A stretch of 64,000 nucleotides of DNA from an uncultured Bacilli bacterium. GTDB taxonomy: Bacteria; Bacillota_I; Bacilli_A; RF39; UBA660. Within the stretch, counting starts at the first letter, position 1; every line of letters starts with the position of its first letter. The stretch spans positions 37,103 to 101,102 of the forward strand of contig CAKOOV010000004.1 in NCBI GenBank assembly GCA_934098435.1, read 5' to 3'. Of this stretch, positions 1-8,447 are shown in pieces. A program made the translations under genes and the position numbers. The notes under the pieces are model-generated. The model saw nothing but the letters and a program-made list of their open reading frames with translations. It ran no database searches and was not told the DNA's origin.

Positions 1-107
1 CCAATGTCTAAATATAATAAAACCATTTCTTCATTAACTTTTTTATATGCTCTACTTCTTCTATTTTCAATCATATTGACTATTTGATTAAAGTCAATAT
101 CTAACAC
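1..107 (-). CDS. DUF1016 N-terminal protein (YhcG-like), partial at window edge
   Basis: A 35-codon fragment reads leftwards off the window from a GTG at 105-107, behind a strong GGAGG at 116-120. The peptide contains NMIENRRSRAYKKVNEEM followed by VLLYLDI. This matches the N-terminal helical region of DUF1016/YhcG proteins, which pair this part with a C-terminal PDDEXK nuclease-like domain and often sit in accessory or defence loci. The nuclease part lies outside the window, so function cannot be assessed. The ATG two bases upstream opens into a stop, which is why GTG is chosen. Confidence 0.6.
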   Translation of the reverse strand, partial: MLDIDFNQIVNMIENRRSRAYKKVNEEMVLLYLDI

Positions 108-230
108 ATATATCACCTCCACAATGTAATTCTTTGTAAATTAATTATATCATTTTATAAATGATTTTACTAGTACTTACATTTATTTTACATCTTTTAA
201 ATCTTTATTATAGATTAATTTATAATTTAT

Positions 231-239
231 TGGTATAAT
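231..239 (+). promoter_or_regulatory. Extended -10 promoter of the CPBP gene
   Basis: TGGTATAAT lies about 20 nt before the start codon. No good -35 is seen, so this would be an extended -10 (TGn) promoter. The same TGGTATAAT string recurs before several other genes and tRNAs in this window. Confidence 0.5.
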
Positions 240-257
240 ATAAGAGGATGTGATAGA

Positions 258-953
258 ATGAATAATAAAATATTAAACAAAATATTAATGATATTTAAAA
301 GTATTTGGATAATATTTCTATTAATATTGTTTTCAACTATTTTCTTCTCTATATTTAATATTAATCCTAATAATATTAGTGATAAGATGTATGTAGTTTA
401 TCTTACAACATCAGAATTAGTATTAACACTTATATTTTTTATTATATATGGGAAGACTTTAGTAAATGACTTTAATGAATTTAAAAAAGATATTAATGGT
501 AATTTGGAATTTGCTTTTAGATATTGGGTTGTTGGGTTTATGGTTATGGTTGTAAGTAATTTGTTTATTACTTTAGTACTTGGTAAAACTATTGCTGGTA
601 ATGAGGAGGCTGTTAGAAATTATATTAAAACCGCTCCTATATTAATGGCTATTAGTACTGTTATATTTGCCCCTATTAACGAGGAGTTGACTTTTAGGAA
701 GAGTATTCGCGATGCTATTAGTAATAAATGGGCTTATGTTTTATTAAGCGGACTTATTTTTGGAGGTTTACATGTAATTGGTTATATTGAGTCTCCTATT
801 GATTTATTGTACTTAATACCATATTGTTCTTTAGGAATAGCATTTGCCTTGTTGTACTATAGAACTAATAATATATTTTCTTCAATATCTATGCATATGA
901 TGCATAACTTGCTTTCAATCATTGTATATCTTTTAGGAGTAGCTCTTATATGA
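258..953 (+). CDS. CPBP family intramembrane metalloprotease
   Basis: A polytopic membrane protein of 231 residues with hydrophobic segments near 12-32, 45-65, 90-110, 128-140, 160-180 and 185-200. The CPBP (Abi) signature is complete: EE at 142-143 with R147 (NEELTFR), FGGLH ending at H172, and HMMHN at 213-217. These Glu and His residues form the proposed metalloprotease site of the family, which includes type II CAAX endopeptidases and bacteriocin self-immunity proteins. The substrate cannot be told from sequence. A GAGG at 244-247 serves the ATG. The stop overlaps the next start by ATGA, so the two genes are translationally coupled. Confidence 0.88.
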   Translation: MNNKILNKILMIFKSIWIIFLLILFSTIFFSIFNINPNNISDKMYVVYLTTSELVLTLIFFIIYGKTLVNDFNEFKKDINGNLEFAFRYWVVGFMVMVVSNLFITLVLGKTIAGNEEAVRNYIKTAPILMAISTVIFAPINEELTFRKSIRDAISNKWAYVLLSGLIFGGLHVIGYIESPIDLLYLIPYCSLGIAFALLYYRTNNIFSSISMHMMHNLLSIIVYLLGVALI

Positions 954-1795
954 AGAAATTTATAAGATTTCTTTTTATACTATTGCTAGTGATATTACTT
1001 ATTCTTATCTATGGTAGATATGAAGGTACTAGCGGACTTATTACTAAAGAATATAAGATAGATACTAGTGATATTGATAACTCTTTTGATGGTCTTAAAA
1101 TAGTTCAATTTAGTGATCTTCATTATTTAAGAGTAGTGAATAAAGACATGGTCAAAAAAATTGTCAATGAAATTAATTTGATTAATCCTGATATTGTTAT
1201 TTTTACTGGTGATTTAATTGATAAGGATTTTAATCCTACAGATAGTGAAAAAAATGATTTAATTACTCTTCTTAGTAGTATTAATAGTAAGTATGGTAAA
1301 TATGCTATTATTGGTAATCATGATTATGTAAAAAAGGAAGGTATTATTGAAGATATATATAAACAAAGTGATTTTATATTACTACAAAATAGTTATGATA
1401 TTATATATGGTAATGATAAAGATAAATTATTTATAGGTGGACTTGATACTTATAGTTATGATAAAGCTGATATTGATAAAGTTATGAATTACTTTAATGA
1501 TAATGATGATATTAATTATAAGATAATTTTAGTGCATGAGCCTGATTATATTGATACTATTACTAGTAAATATAATGTTAATTTAGTATTAGCAGGTCAT
1601 TCACATAATGGTCAGGTTAATATACCTTTTATCAAGAATTTCTTCTTACCTTATGGTAGTAAAAAATATTATGATAATTATTATATGGTTGATGATACTC
1701 CTATGTACGTATCTAGCGGTATAGGAGAGTCTAGAGTTAATTTAAGATTGTTTAATAGACCCTCTATTAACTTTTATAGAATAAATAAAATATAG
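950..1795 (+). CDS. Membrane-anchored metallophosphoesterase (YkuE/YaeI-like)
   Basis: 281 residues: one N-terminal membrane anchor (about 5-22) and then a calcineurin-like phosphoesterase domain. All metal-binding motifs are present: SDLH (D56, H58), GDLID (D88), GNHD (N123-D125), VHEPD (H196) and AGHSHNGQ (H217, H219). The family includes phosphohydrolases acting on lipid-linked or cell-wall substrates, so an envelope role is likely; the exact substrate is unknown. It overlaps the CPBP gene by four bases and closes a two-gene operon ended by the terminator at 1789-1820. Confidence 0.85.
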   Translation: MKKFIRFLFILLLVILLILIYGRYEGTSGLITKEYKIDTSDIDNSFDGLKIVQFSDLHYLRVVNKDMVKKIVNEINLINPDIVIFTGDLIDKDFNPTDSEKNDLITLLSSINSKYGKYAIIGNHDYVKKEGIIEDIYKQSDFILLQNSYDIIYGNDKDKLFIGGLDTYSYDKADIDKVMNYFNDNDDINYKIILVHEPDYIDTITSKYNVNLVLAGHSHNGQVNIPFIKNFFLPYGSKKYYDNYYMVDDTPMYVSSGIGESRVNLRLFNRPSINFYRINKI

Positions 1796-1820
1796 AACTG
1801 CTATGGTTCTATATTTTTTT
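1789..1820 (+). terminator. Rho-independent terminator after the phosphoesterase gene
   Basis: AATATAGAAC pairs with GTTCTATATT around a 7-nt loop and is followed by a T run. The reverse strand also carries a T-rich tail, so it may end lon transcription from the other side. Confidence 0.85.
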
Positions 1821-1835
1821 AAAATAAATATATTT

Positions 1836-1889
1836 CATAGCATAGACTTTGGGCTATGCTATGTCTCTTAAGACCTTAGGCTTAAGAGG
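1836..1889. repeat. Twin-hairpin element, copy 1
   Basis: Two abutting perfect or near-perfect hairpins. Hairpin A at 1836-1863 pairs CATAGCATAG with CTATGCTATG (10 bp) around ACTTTGGG. Hairpin B at 1864-1889 pairs CTCTTAAG with CTTAAGAG (8 bp plus a T-G pair) around ACCTTAGG. The octamers start at 1846 and 1873, 27 nt apart. It lies 3 nt past the lon stop and before the 1789-1820 hairpin. On the plus strand both apices read GAC..GGC. Copies 2 and 3 share apices and spacing but not stem sequence. Confidence 0.85.
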
Positions 1890-1892
1890 ATG

Positions 1893-4187
1893 TTACTTAA
1901 ATAAGCTTTTATATATATCTTCATAATCCTCTACTAAAATAATATTTAATCTATCTTTTACTTCACTAGGAAGAGATGATATTTCTTTTGAAGATTCAAG
2001 TGGTAAATATACTGTGTCTATACCATTAGTAACAGCAGATATCAATTTTTCTTTTAAGCCCCCTACGGGAAGTACTTTGCCACGAAGGGTTATTTCTCCA
2101 GTCATTGATACTTTATTACTAATTATCTTATTTTTTAATAGGCTTAATATTGATGTAACTATAGTAATACCTGCAGAAGGTCCATCTTTTGGTATGCCAC
2201 CTTCTTCTAAATGAAAGTGAAAATCTACTTCTTCAAATATTTTATAATCTATTTTAAACATAACACTATTTGCTTTTATATAACTAAGAGCTATATATAT
2301 ACTTTCTTTAATTACATCTCCTAAGGCACCAGTTAAAGTAATATTTCCTTTACCTGGATATAAAGTACAAGTAACTTTAAGAATACTACCGCCATATGGT
2401 GTATATGCTAATCCATTTACTATACCCGTCTTATTATTTTCATCATTCATAGAGTTATTATATTTATATGATCCTAAATATGCTTCAATATCTCCAGTAT
2501 CAACAATAACTTTAGTACTCTTTTCTTTAGCTATTATTACTTTTCTAATTACAGCATCTATTTGTCTGTATAGGTCACGAGCTCCTGCTTCTTTAGTATA
2601 AGAAGTTATTATTTTTTCAATAGCATTATCAGTAAACTTAATATTTTTTACTTTATAATCTTCTAGAAGATTAGGAATTAAATGATATTTAGCTATATTT
2701 ATTTTTTCATATATGGTATAACTTGATAATTCTATTATTTCTAATCTATCTAATAATGGTGCTGGTATAGCACTAATATTATTTGCAGTTAAAATGAATA
2801 ATACTTTAGATAAATCAAATTCTTCTTCAATATAGTTATCACAAAATTTTGAATTTTGTTCTTTATCTAATATTTCTAATAAAGCTGAAGCTGGATCTCC
2901 TTTATAATCTTTAGTAAGTTTATCTACTTCATCTATTAGAAATAATGGATTATTGGATTTGGATTTTTTCATTTGTTGTATTATTTTACCAGGAGAAGCT
3001 CCTATATATGTCCTTCTATGACCTAATATTTCTGCTTCGTCATTTATACCTCCTAATGATACTTTGACAAAGTCTTTATTTAGGGCTTTAGCTATAGAAC
3101 TTGCAAGAGATGTTTTACCTACTCCAGGAGGACCTACTAAACAAAGAATTGGACTATTAGAGGTATTAGTTTTTTTCTTTACTGCTATATACTCTACTAT
3201 TCTTTTTTTTACTGAATCTAATCCAAAATGAGTATTGTCTAGTACTTCTACTATTTTTTTAATATCAGTATTATCTTTTGATTCTTTATTCCATGGAAGA
3301 GATAGAAGCCAATCTATATATGTTCTAATTGTTGTTACTTCAGGAGATGAAGGACTTGTTAAAGAATATCTTTCTATTTCTTCGTTCAATCTTTTTATTA
3401 TATTATCTGGAAGAGACATGGTATTCATTTTAGCTCTTATTTTATTTATATCTTCTTCTTTTAAATCAACTTCTCCTAATTCTTCTTTTATTAGTCTTAT
3501 TTTTTCTTTGAGCATATACTCTTTTTGTTCTTCTTCCATACGTATTTTTAAATTATCTTCGATTTGATTTTCTAGTCTTACAGTCTCTATTTCTTTGGAT
3601 AAATCCTCTATTATACTTTTTATTCTAAGCATTGGATTTGTCATATTAATATATTTTAATATATCAGTATATTCTAATGGTAATTCTGAAATAATAATAT
3701 CAGATAATTTACTTATATTTTTTACATCATTTATACGTCCTAAAACGGTATTAGACATATATGGAGATACATCTATATATTCATCTAATTTTCTATATAA
3801 TATTCTTTTTAAAGCACTTGCTTCTATTTCATTATAATCATATTCTTTAGTAGGTACTACAAAGGCTGATAATGTATTTCCTATTTTAGCATAACTAGAT
3901 ATTGATACTCTATCGATACCTATTAATACTACTCTAGTTATTCCATTAGGAAGATCTATCTTAGATTTTATTTTACTTAAGATACCAATTTCAGGAAGTT
4001 CATTTATATCTGGTTCTTCTTCAAGAGGGTCTAAAAGATTTACTAATAATAGATGACTATCATGTTGTTTTTCCGCTAAAGAAAGAACTCTTTTATCTTC
4101 ATCATTAGTAAATTCTAATCTTATTTCATTGTAAGGTAATAAGACCATTTTGCGTAAATATAATATAGGTAAATTTGTCTCAACCAT
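1893..4187 (-). CDS. lon: ATP-dependent protease La (Lon)
   Basis: Full-length Lon, 764 residues: N-terminal LON substrate domain (about 5-200), coiled linker, AAA+ module with Walker A GPPGVGKTS (about 352-360) and Walker B FLIDEVDK (about 416-423), and the C-terminal protease domain with the Ser-Lys dyad, DGPSAG (Ser about 671) and GGLKEKL (Lys about 713). It degrades misfolded and regulatory proteins in the cytoplasm. The ATG at 4187 is chosen because GGAGG at 4197-4201 lies 8 nt upstream; a longer reading would start inside that Shine-Dalgarno. It is monocistronic, with a strong leader hairpin upstream and the twin-hairpin element just past its stop. Confidence 0.97.
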   Translation of the reverse strand: MVETNLPILYLRKMVLLPYNEIRLEFTNDEDKRVLSLAEKQHDSHLLLVNLLDPLEEEPDINELPEIGILSKIKSKIDLPNGITRVVLIGIDRVSISSYAKIGNTLSAFVVPTKEYDYNEIEASALKRILYRKLDEYIDVSPYMSNTVLGRINDVKNISKLSDIIISELPLEYTDILKYINMTNPMLRIKSIIEDLSKEIETVRLENQIEDNLKIRMEEEQKEYMLKEKIRLIKEELGEVDLKEEDINKIRAKMNTMSLPDNIIKRLNEEIERYSLTSPSSPEVTTIRTYIDWLLSLPWNKESKDNTDIKKIVEVLDNTHFGLDSVKKRIVEYIAVKKKTNTSNSPILCLVGPPGVGKTSLASSIAKALNKDFVKVSLGGINDEAEILGHRRTYIGASPGKIIQQMKKSKSNNPLFLIDEVDKLTKDYKGDPASALLEILDKEQNSKFCDNYIEEEFDLSKVLFILTANNISAIPAPLLDRLEIIELSSYTIYEKINIAKYHLIPNLLEDYKVKNIKFTDNAIEKIITSYTKEAGARDLYRQIDAVIRKVIIAKEKSTKVIVDTGDIEAYLGSYKYNNSMNDENNKTGIVNGLAYTPYGGSILKVTCTLYPGKGNITLTGALGDVIKESIYIALSYIKANSVMFKIDYKIFEEVDFHFHLEEGGIPKDGPSAGITIVTSILSLLKNKIISNKVSMTGEITLRGKVLPVGGLKEKLISAVTNGIDTVYLPLESSKEISSLPSEVKDRLNIILVEDYEDIYKSLFK

Positions 4188-4213
4188 ACCAAATACCTCC
4201 ATATATAATAAAA

Positions 4214-4251
4214 ATGTATCCTTATTTATACAAGATTAAATAAAGATACAT
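4214..4251 (-). promoter_or_regulatory. 15-bp leader hairpin with T tail in the lon 5' UTR
   Basis: The arms at 4214-4228 and 4237-4251 pair over 15 bp with a single G-U and an 8-nt loop. On the minus strand the hairpin runs straight into TTTTTATTATATAT and then the lon GGAGG. It therefore looks like a terminator/attenuator or an RNA thermometer placed between the lon promoter and its ribosome binding site. It is not a CIRCE operator. Confidence 0.65.
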
Positions 4252-4273
4252 CACTTCCTTTTCTTGATTAAAT

Positions 4274-4301
4274 ATAATATCATAAATAAAAAATATATCA
4301 A
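4274..4301 (-). promoter_or_regulatory. Probable lon promoter
   Basis: TTGATA (4296-4301), a 16-nt spacer and TATTAT (4274-4279) on the minus strand, about 25 nt upstream of the leader hairpin. Confidence 0.55.
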
Positions 4302-4307
4302 GAGTTT

Positions 4308-4336
4308 TTGACATATTTTTTACATTTTGTTATAAT
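4308..4336 (+). promoter_or_regulatory. Perfect sigma-A consensus promoter pointing antisense
   Basis: TTGACA (4308-4313), a 17-nt spacer and TATAAT (4331-4336): consensus at every position. It faces right, into the 3' end of the minus-strand SH3 gene, with no plus-strand gene behind it. If active it would make an antisense transcript. Confidence 0.5.
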
Positions 4337-4341
4337 TATTT

Positions 4342-5391
4342 TTATTTATGAAAGTCCATTTTATTGATAATATATTTATCTTCTTTTTTATTAATAACTA
4401 TTTTTCCTAATTTGTATTCAAAATCAGAATTTTTACATGATGATAGATTATCTGTAGTACATTTATTATTCTCTTTTTGATCTGTCTTTTCGGTAATATA
4501 TTCATATGCTATATTAACATCTATCCTACTATCAGTTACATTGGCTATTTCAAAGTTATAATTACCTGTATATAACGTTCTATAGCCTTTACCAGAATAA
4601 CCTCTACAATAAAGATTTCCATCTATTTCATAATAATTATCATACATTTTAGGATTATTATAATCTGATAATTTTAAGTTTGTATCAATAAGACTATTAT
4701 CCATAAAATCAAGTAAATATTTTTTTAGTTCTTCTAAACTTTTAAATTCTGATTTCCAATATTCTCCTTCAAAAGTACCATTGCCTTCGGTAAATTTTAT
4801 TTTCTTTTCTTCTGTAGTTTTACCGCAATAAGGCATAAGTCTAGTTTTGTCATAGTAATCATTAGCTCTACTAATTAGTTCTGATACTTTTTTATAGACA
4901 TTTGTATCAACAGTTGACTTTTTTATGTATGTTGAACAAACATACCCAGTATAATTATTATCATGCTTTTTATAAGTTACTTTATACCATTTATCACAAT
5001 TGTCTGTTTTATCTAATTCTTCTTCAATAGTTATTTTTTGATAACATGAAAGTCCATCAATAATATCCCCAGTAGTAGAGTTTCGTACATTTAATAATGA
5101 TGTATTATCATCACATGATACGTAACCAATATTTTCCTTTTCTTCTTCTTTATTTATTTGTTCTTTTTTTTCTTCTTTATTTTCAATAGAATTATTATTT
5201 ACATTATTATTTTTTTTATTTATCATTAGATAAACTATTAGTGATATTATGATAATTACTAACAAGAGCAATAAAACATATAATTTTTTTCTATTATTAT
5301 TATTATTATTTATTTTATTTATAGTTTCTTCCTCCTTTATTGAATTATCTTCTTTAAAACTATCTTCTATTTGTTTTTCTATATCATTCAT
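4342..5391 (-). CDS. Membrane-anchored protein with an SH3-like domain
   Basis: 349 residues: an acidic cytoplasmic N-terminus with an Asn run, one membrane segment (about 37-57), a Lys/Glu/Asn linker, a bacterial SH3-like module (about 90-158, with LLNVRNSTTGDI and GYVCSTYIKK), then a C-terminal domain I do not recognise. The SH3 module suggests contact with peptidoglycan peptides on the outer face. The start at 5391 follows GGAGG by 6 nt; the longer reading begins upstream of that site. Function beyond wall contact is not inferable. Confidence 0.7.
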   Translation of the reverse strand: MNDIEKQIEDSFKEDNSIKEEETINKINNNNNNRKKLYVLLLLLVIIIISLIVYLMINKKNNNVNNNSIENKEEKKEQINKEEEKENIGYVSCDDNTSLLNVRNSTTGDIIDGLSCYQKITIEEELDKTDNCDKWYKVTYKKHDNNYTGYVCSTYIKKSTVDTNVYKKVSELISRANDYYDKTRLMPYCGKTTEEKKIKFTEGNGTFEGEYWKSEFKSLEELKKYLLDFMDNSLIDTNLKLSDYNNPKMYDNYYEIDGNLYCRGYSGKGYRTLYTGNYNFEIANVTDSRIDVNIAYEYITEKTDQKENNKCTTDNLSSCKNSDFEYKLGKIVINKKEDKYIINKMDFHK

Positions 5392-5462
5392 ATAAGGCCT
5401 CCTACTAAATATAATATACCACATCTTCTATAAAAAGAATAGTATTTTTATATTTTTAGGAA

Positions 5463-5487
5463 GTAAAAGATACCAGTGGTATCTTAT
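5463..5487 (-). terminator. Terminator-like hairpin after spo0A
   Basis: AAGATACC pairs with GGTATCTT with a tiny loop, overlapping the spo0A stop. The T tract on the minus strand is short (TTTTACTT), so termination may be leaky. Confidence 0.5.
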
Positions 5488-6248
5488 GCATATTGTTTTA
5501 TATATTCTAACCTTAATTTGTCCGCTACGGTTACAATAAATTCAGAATTAGTTGGCTTAGCTTTATCTATATCGACGCTATGACCAAATATTTCTTCCAT
5601 AAGGTCCCAATCGCCTCTATTCCAAGATACTTCTATGGCATGTCTTATAGCTCTTTCTACACGTGATACTGTTGTATCAAATTTTGTAGCTAATTCTGGA
5701 TATAATTCTTTAGTTATTCCCCCTACAATATCAGGATTATCATATACCATAGATATAGCTTCTCGGATATATTGATAGCCTTTTATATGTGATGGCATGC
5801 CTAGTTCATGAAGCATTTTACTAATAGATATTTGTAAGTTATTACTTAAAATATTTATACTTTTTTTACTACTAGTAGTAAATGTATCTATTATTTTATC
5901 TTCTAAATCTGGTAAATCAAATGGCTTTAAAATATAATATATAGCTCCAAATTCACTTACTTTCCTTATGGTATCTGGTGCATTATATGATGTTGCCACG
6001 ATGATGTTTTTATTTATATTGTTTTCTTTTAAATTTCTAAGAACCGCTATTCCGTCTTTTTTTGGCATTATTAAGTCTAATACTATAAGATCATATTCTA
6101 ATTTTCCTTCTTTGATTATTTTAAGTCCTTCTTCACCATTATGGGCACTACCAACAATATCAATTCTTGGATTATCTTCAAAGTAATCATTAACCATTTC
6201 TACTAAATTAACATTGTCATCAATCATTAAAACCTTAATTTTTTTCAT
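5484..6248 (-). CDS. spo0A: Sporulation master regulator Spo0A
   Basis: 254 residues, normal length. The receiver domain (1-125) carries D10, D11, phosphoacceptor D58 in [11 protein letters not shown], and K108 in YILKPFD. The C-terminal Spo0A effector domain (about 135-254) has the recognition helix [16 protein letters not shown] (192-207), nearly diagnostic of Spo0A. The phosphorylated protein binds 0A boxes and starts sporulation and related stationary-phase programmes. A perfect 0A box sits at the -35 of its own promoter. Presence of spo0A argues for an endospore-forming lineage, although no other core sporulation gene is in this window. No spoIVB lies upstream, unlike the usual arrangement. 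Confidence 0.97.
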   Translation of the reverse strand: MKKIKVLMIDDNVNLVEMVNDYFEDNPRIDIVGSAHNGEEGLKIIKEGKLEYDLIVLDLIMPKKDGIAVLRNLKENNINKNIIVATSYNAPDTIRKVSEFGAIYYILKPFDLPDLEDKIIDTFTTSSKKSINILSNNLQISISKMLHELGMPSHIKGYQYIREAISMVYDNPDIVGGITKELYPELATKFDTTVSRVERAIRHAIEVSWNRGDWDLMEEIFGHSVDIDKAKPTNSEFIVTVADKLRLEYIKQYA

Positions 6249-6276
6249 ATTTCTCTTCCTTCTTTCTTACTTTTTC

Positions 6277-6310
6277 ATTATATTACTTCTAATAATCAAA
6301 ACGTGTCGAA
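6277..6310 (-). promoter_or_regulatory. spo0A promoter with a 0A box at the -35
   Basis: On the minus strand TATAAT is at 6277-6282. There is no sigma-A -35 17 nt upstream; instead TGTCGAA, the exact 0A-box core, occupies 6304-6310 on the plus strand and overlaps the -35 site. That is the arrangement of Spo0A-activated promoters, suggesting autoregulation. Confidence 0.6.
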
Positions 6311-6325
6311 TGATGTCACATAAGA

Positions 6326-6360
6326 ACTAAAAATAGAGAAATATTTAATACTTCTCTATT
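6326..6360 (-). terminator. Terminator after tpiA
   Basis: AATAGAGAA (6332-6340) pairs with TTCTCTATT (6352-6360), with a T run on the minus strand. Confidence 0.75.
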
Positions 6361-7060
6361 CTATATTATTAATCATTCTTTCTACTTCTTTTACGTTAGA
6401 TGACATATTACCTATAAGCACTCCATCAACATTATCTATATTTAATATTTCATTAATATTTCCACTATCAACAGAACCACCATATATTATTATTGGTTTC
6501 TTATTATATTTATCTTGTAAGTACTTAGATGTAAAATTTATTACTTCTTTTATTTTATCGATTCTTGGTAGTGTTCCTGTTCCCACAGCATAAATTGGTT
6601 CATAAGCAAATACTATAAAGTCAATATTCGTAATGTTTTTTAAGTAAGCACTAAGTAAGTTTGGTATTACTTCTTTATAGTCTTCATCAATATCTTCTCC
6701 AAAGCATAATATGGGAATAATATTTGAATCTAAGGCCGCTATTAACTTTTCATTAACAATACTCTTATTTTCATTAAATTCCCTAACTCTTTCATAATGT
6801 CCTATTAATGAATATACAATTCCTAATGATTTTAATTGGTTTGTAGATATTTCTCCTGTATGCTTTTCATCTATACTATAATTAAAGTTTTGTGCTCCAA
6901 TAGGCCATACGGAATTATTTATGAAGGCTTCTAGGTAAATATTAGAGGGACAGATAATGATATCATTATCTGTTTCAATTTTGTTGGTCCTATCTATATA
7001 GTTATATAAATCATCATATAATAGACTCATCTTATGATTAAGTATAATTAGTTTTTTCAT
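6356..7060 (-). CDS. tpiA: Triosephosphate isomerase, divergent
   Basis: 234 residues, shorter than the usual 250. It interconverts dihydroxyacetone phosphate and glyceraldehyde 3-phosphate. Catalytic residues are present: K10 (NHKM), H88 (LIGHYERV), E154 (FAYEPIYAVGTG) and the YGGSV loop (193-197). Normally invariant surroundings differ: GHSER reads GHYER, the Trp of NWK is His, and GGAS reads GNMS at the phosphate loop. It may be a fast-evolving true TIM or a paralogue with altered activity. It lies downstream of pgk on the same strand with about 120 nt between them. Confidence 0.85.
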   Translation of the reverse strand: MKKLIILNHKMSLLYDDLYNYIDRTNKIETDNDIIICPSNIYLEAFINNSVWPIGAQNFNYSIDEKHTGEISTNQLKSLGIVYSLIGHYERVREFNENKSIVNEKLIAALDSNIIPILCFGEDIDEDYKEVIPNLLSAYLKNITNIDFIVFAYEPIYAVGTGTLPRIDKIKEVINFTSKYLQDKYNKKPIIIYGGSVDSGNINEILNIDNVDGVLIGNMSSNVKEVERMINNIE

Positions 7061-7181
7061 TTTTCGCTCCTATTCTCAATATAACTATTTATAGGTACAT
7101 AAATAATTATATCTTAATTATTTTTTTATTATTTTAACTTAGTATCAAATTTGATGTTACTTATATAAAATATTATATTAT

Positions 7182-8363
7182 TTACTCTTCGTTAACATCA
7201 TCAATGGCTTCAATACCCACTAAAAAGCCATCTTCCATATATTTAAGAGTGGCTCCCCCACCAGTAGATACATGATAAAAACTATCTTGATATCCTAATT
7301 TATTAACTGATGAGGCAGTATCTCCTCCTCCTACAAGAGTTTTTATTTTATTTTTGTCTAAATATTTTAGTAATTTATTTGTACCATTTGTGAAACGATT
7401 GTCTTCAAACATTCCCATAGGTCCATTTATTATTACTCTCTTTGCACCGCTAAGATCTTTGTAAAAACTTCTTAATGTTCTATTTCCAATGTCATAACCA
7501 ATATCTTTATTATTAAATTCTTCAATATCTTTTATTATTACTTTATCATCTTCTAATACTGCAAAATCACTTGGTAAATTAATTTTATTAGGATATTTTT
7601 CTAACATATTCTTAGCAAAGGCTACTTTGTCTTCACTTACAATAGAATTTCCTATATTATATCCTTTAGCTTTTAAGAAAGTAAAAGACATTGCTCCCCC
7701 TATTAGGAGTTTATCACATTTTTCTAATAATCTTTCTATTAAAACTATTTTATCATCTACTTTTTTGCCCCCCATAATAACTATAAATGGATGAGTATTA
7801 CTATTTAGAATGTTATTTAATTTTTTTAATTCTTTTTCTACTAAAAAGCCTATTCCACTTGGTAAATATTTTGGTATTCCTGTAACAGAAGCATGATTTC
7901 TATGACAGCTACCATAGGCGTCATTAATAAATATATCTCCTAGACTAGCCCAATACTTTGCTAAGTTAAGATTGCAGTTTGATTCTTTCTTTCCTTCTAT
8001 ATCTTCAAAGCGAGTATTTTCCACTAATAAAACTTCACCATTCTTTAAATTGTCAACCATTTCAGTTAATTCCTTACTTTTGGTATCAAAAGAAAATTTA
8101 ACTTCACATTTTAGATAGTTAGATAGCATGAAAGCTACAGGATATAAACTATTATCTTTCTTATCTTCAATGGTTTTTACTTTGCCTAAATGAGATAGTA
8201 ATATAACTTTAGCATTATGATTTATAGCATATTTTATAGTTCTAATACTAGCTTTTATTCTTGTATCATCTAATATTATTCCATTTTTTATTGGAACATT
8301 CAAATCACATCTAATAATAACTCTCTTATTTTCTAAATTAAAATCCTTTATTGTTTTTTTCAT
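7182..8363 (-). CDS. pgk: Phosphoglycerate kinase
   Basis: 393 residues, standard length. It transfers phosphate between 1,3-bisphosphoglycerate and ADP in glycolysis. Recognisable blocks: RCDLNVPIKNG near the N-terminus, LLSHLG, NDAYGSCHRNHASVTG, the Lys-rich GGKKVDDKI, GPMGMFE, GGGDTASSV and the C-terminal STGGGATLKYMEDG. The ATG at 8363 follows AGAGG; the longer frame has no ribosome site. It probably forms a glycolytic pair with tpiA; gapA is not in the window. Confidence 0.96.
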   Translation of the reverse strand: MKKTIKDFNLENKRVIIRCDLNVPIKNGIILDDTRIKASIRTIKYAINHNAKVILLSHLGKVKTIEDKKDNSLYPVAFMLSNYLKCEVKFSFDTKSKELTEMVDNLKNGEVLLVENTRFEDIEGKKESNCNLNLAKYWASLGDIFINDAYGSCHRNHASVTGIPKYLPSGIGFLVEKELKKLNNILNSNTHPFIVIMGGKKVDDKIVLIERLLEKCDKLLIGGAMSFTFLKAKGYNIGNSIVSEDKVAFAKNMLEKYPNKINLPSDFAVLEDDKVIIKDIEEFNNKDIGYDIGNRTLRSFYKDLSGAKRVIINGPMGMFEDNRFTNGTNKLLKYLDKNKIKTLVGGGDTASSVNKLGYQDSFYHVSTGGGATLKYMEDGFLVGIEAIDDVNEE

Positions 8364-8416
8364 AATAGTACCTCTATTTAATTTTATCACAAAATGACAT
8401 TTATTAATAGATATAA

Positions 8417-8447
8417 ATATAAAATTGACTATTTGGTAGTCAATTTT
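8417..8447 (-). terminator. Terminator after the TPR gene
   Basis: AAATTGACTA pairs with TAGTCAATTT around 5 nt. The hairpin includes the TPR stop codon, with T-rich sequence on both flanks. Confidence 0.65.

Noticed and set aside
1836..1889. CRISPR repeat or ordinary tandem terminators as explanation for the twin hairpins
   Set aside because: There is no spacer array and stems differ between copies; hairpin B is not followed by a T run on either strand in copies 1 and 3, and apex conservation is not expected of terminators.
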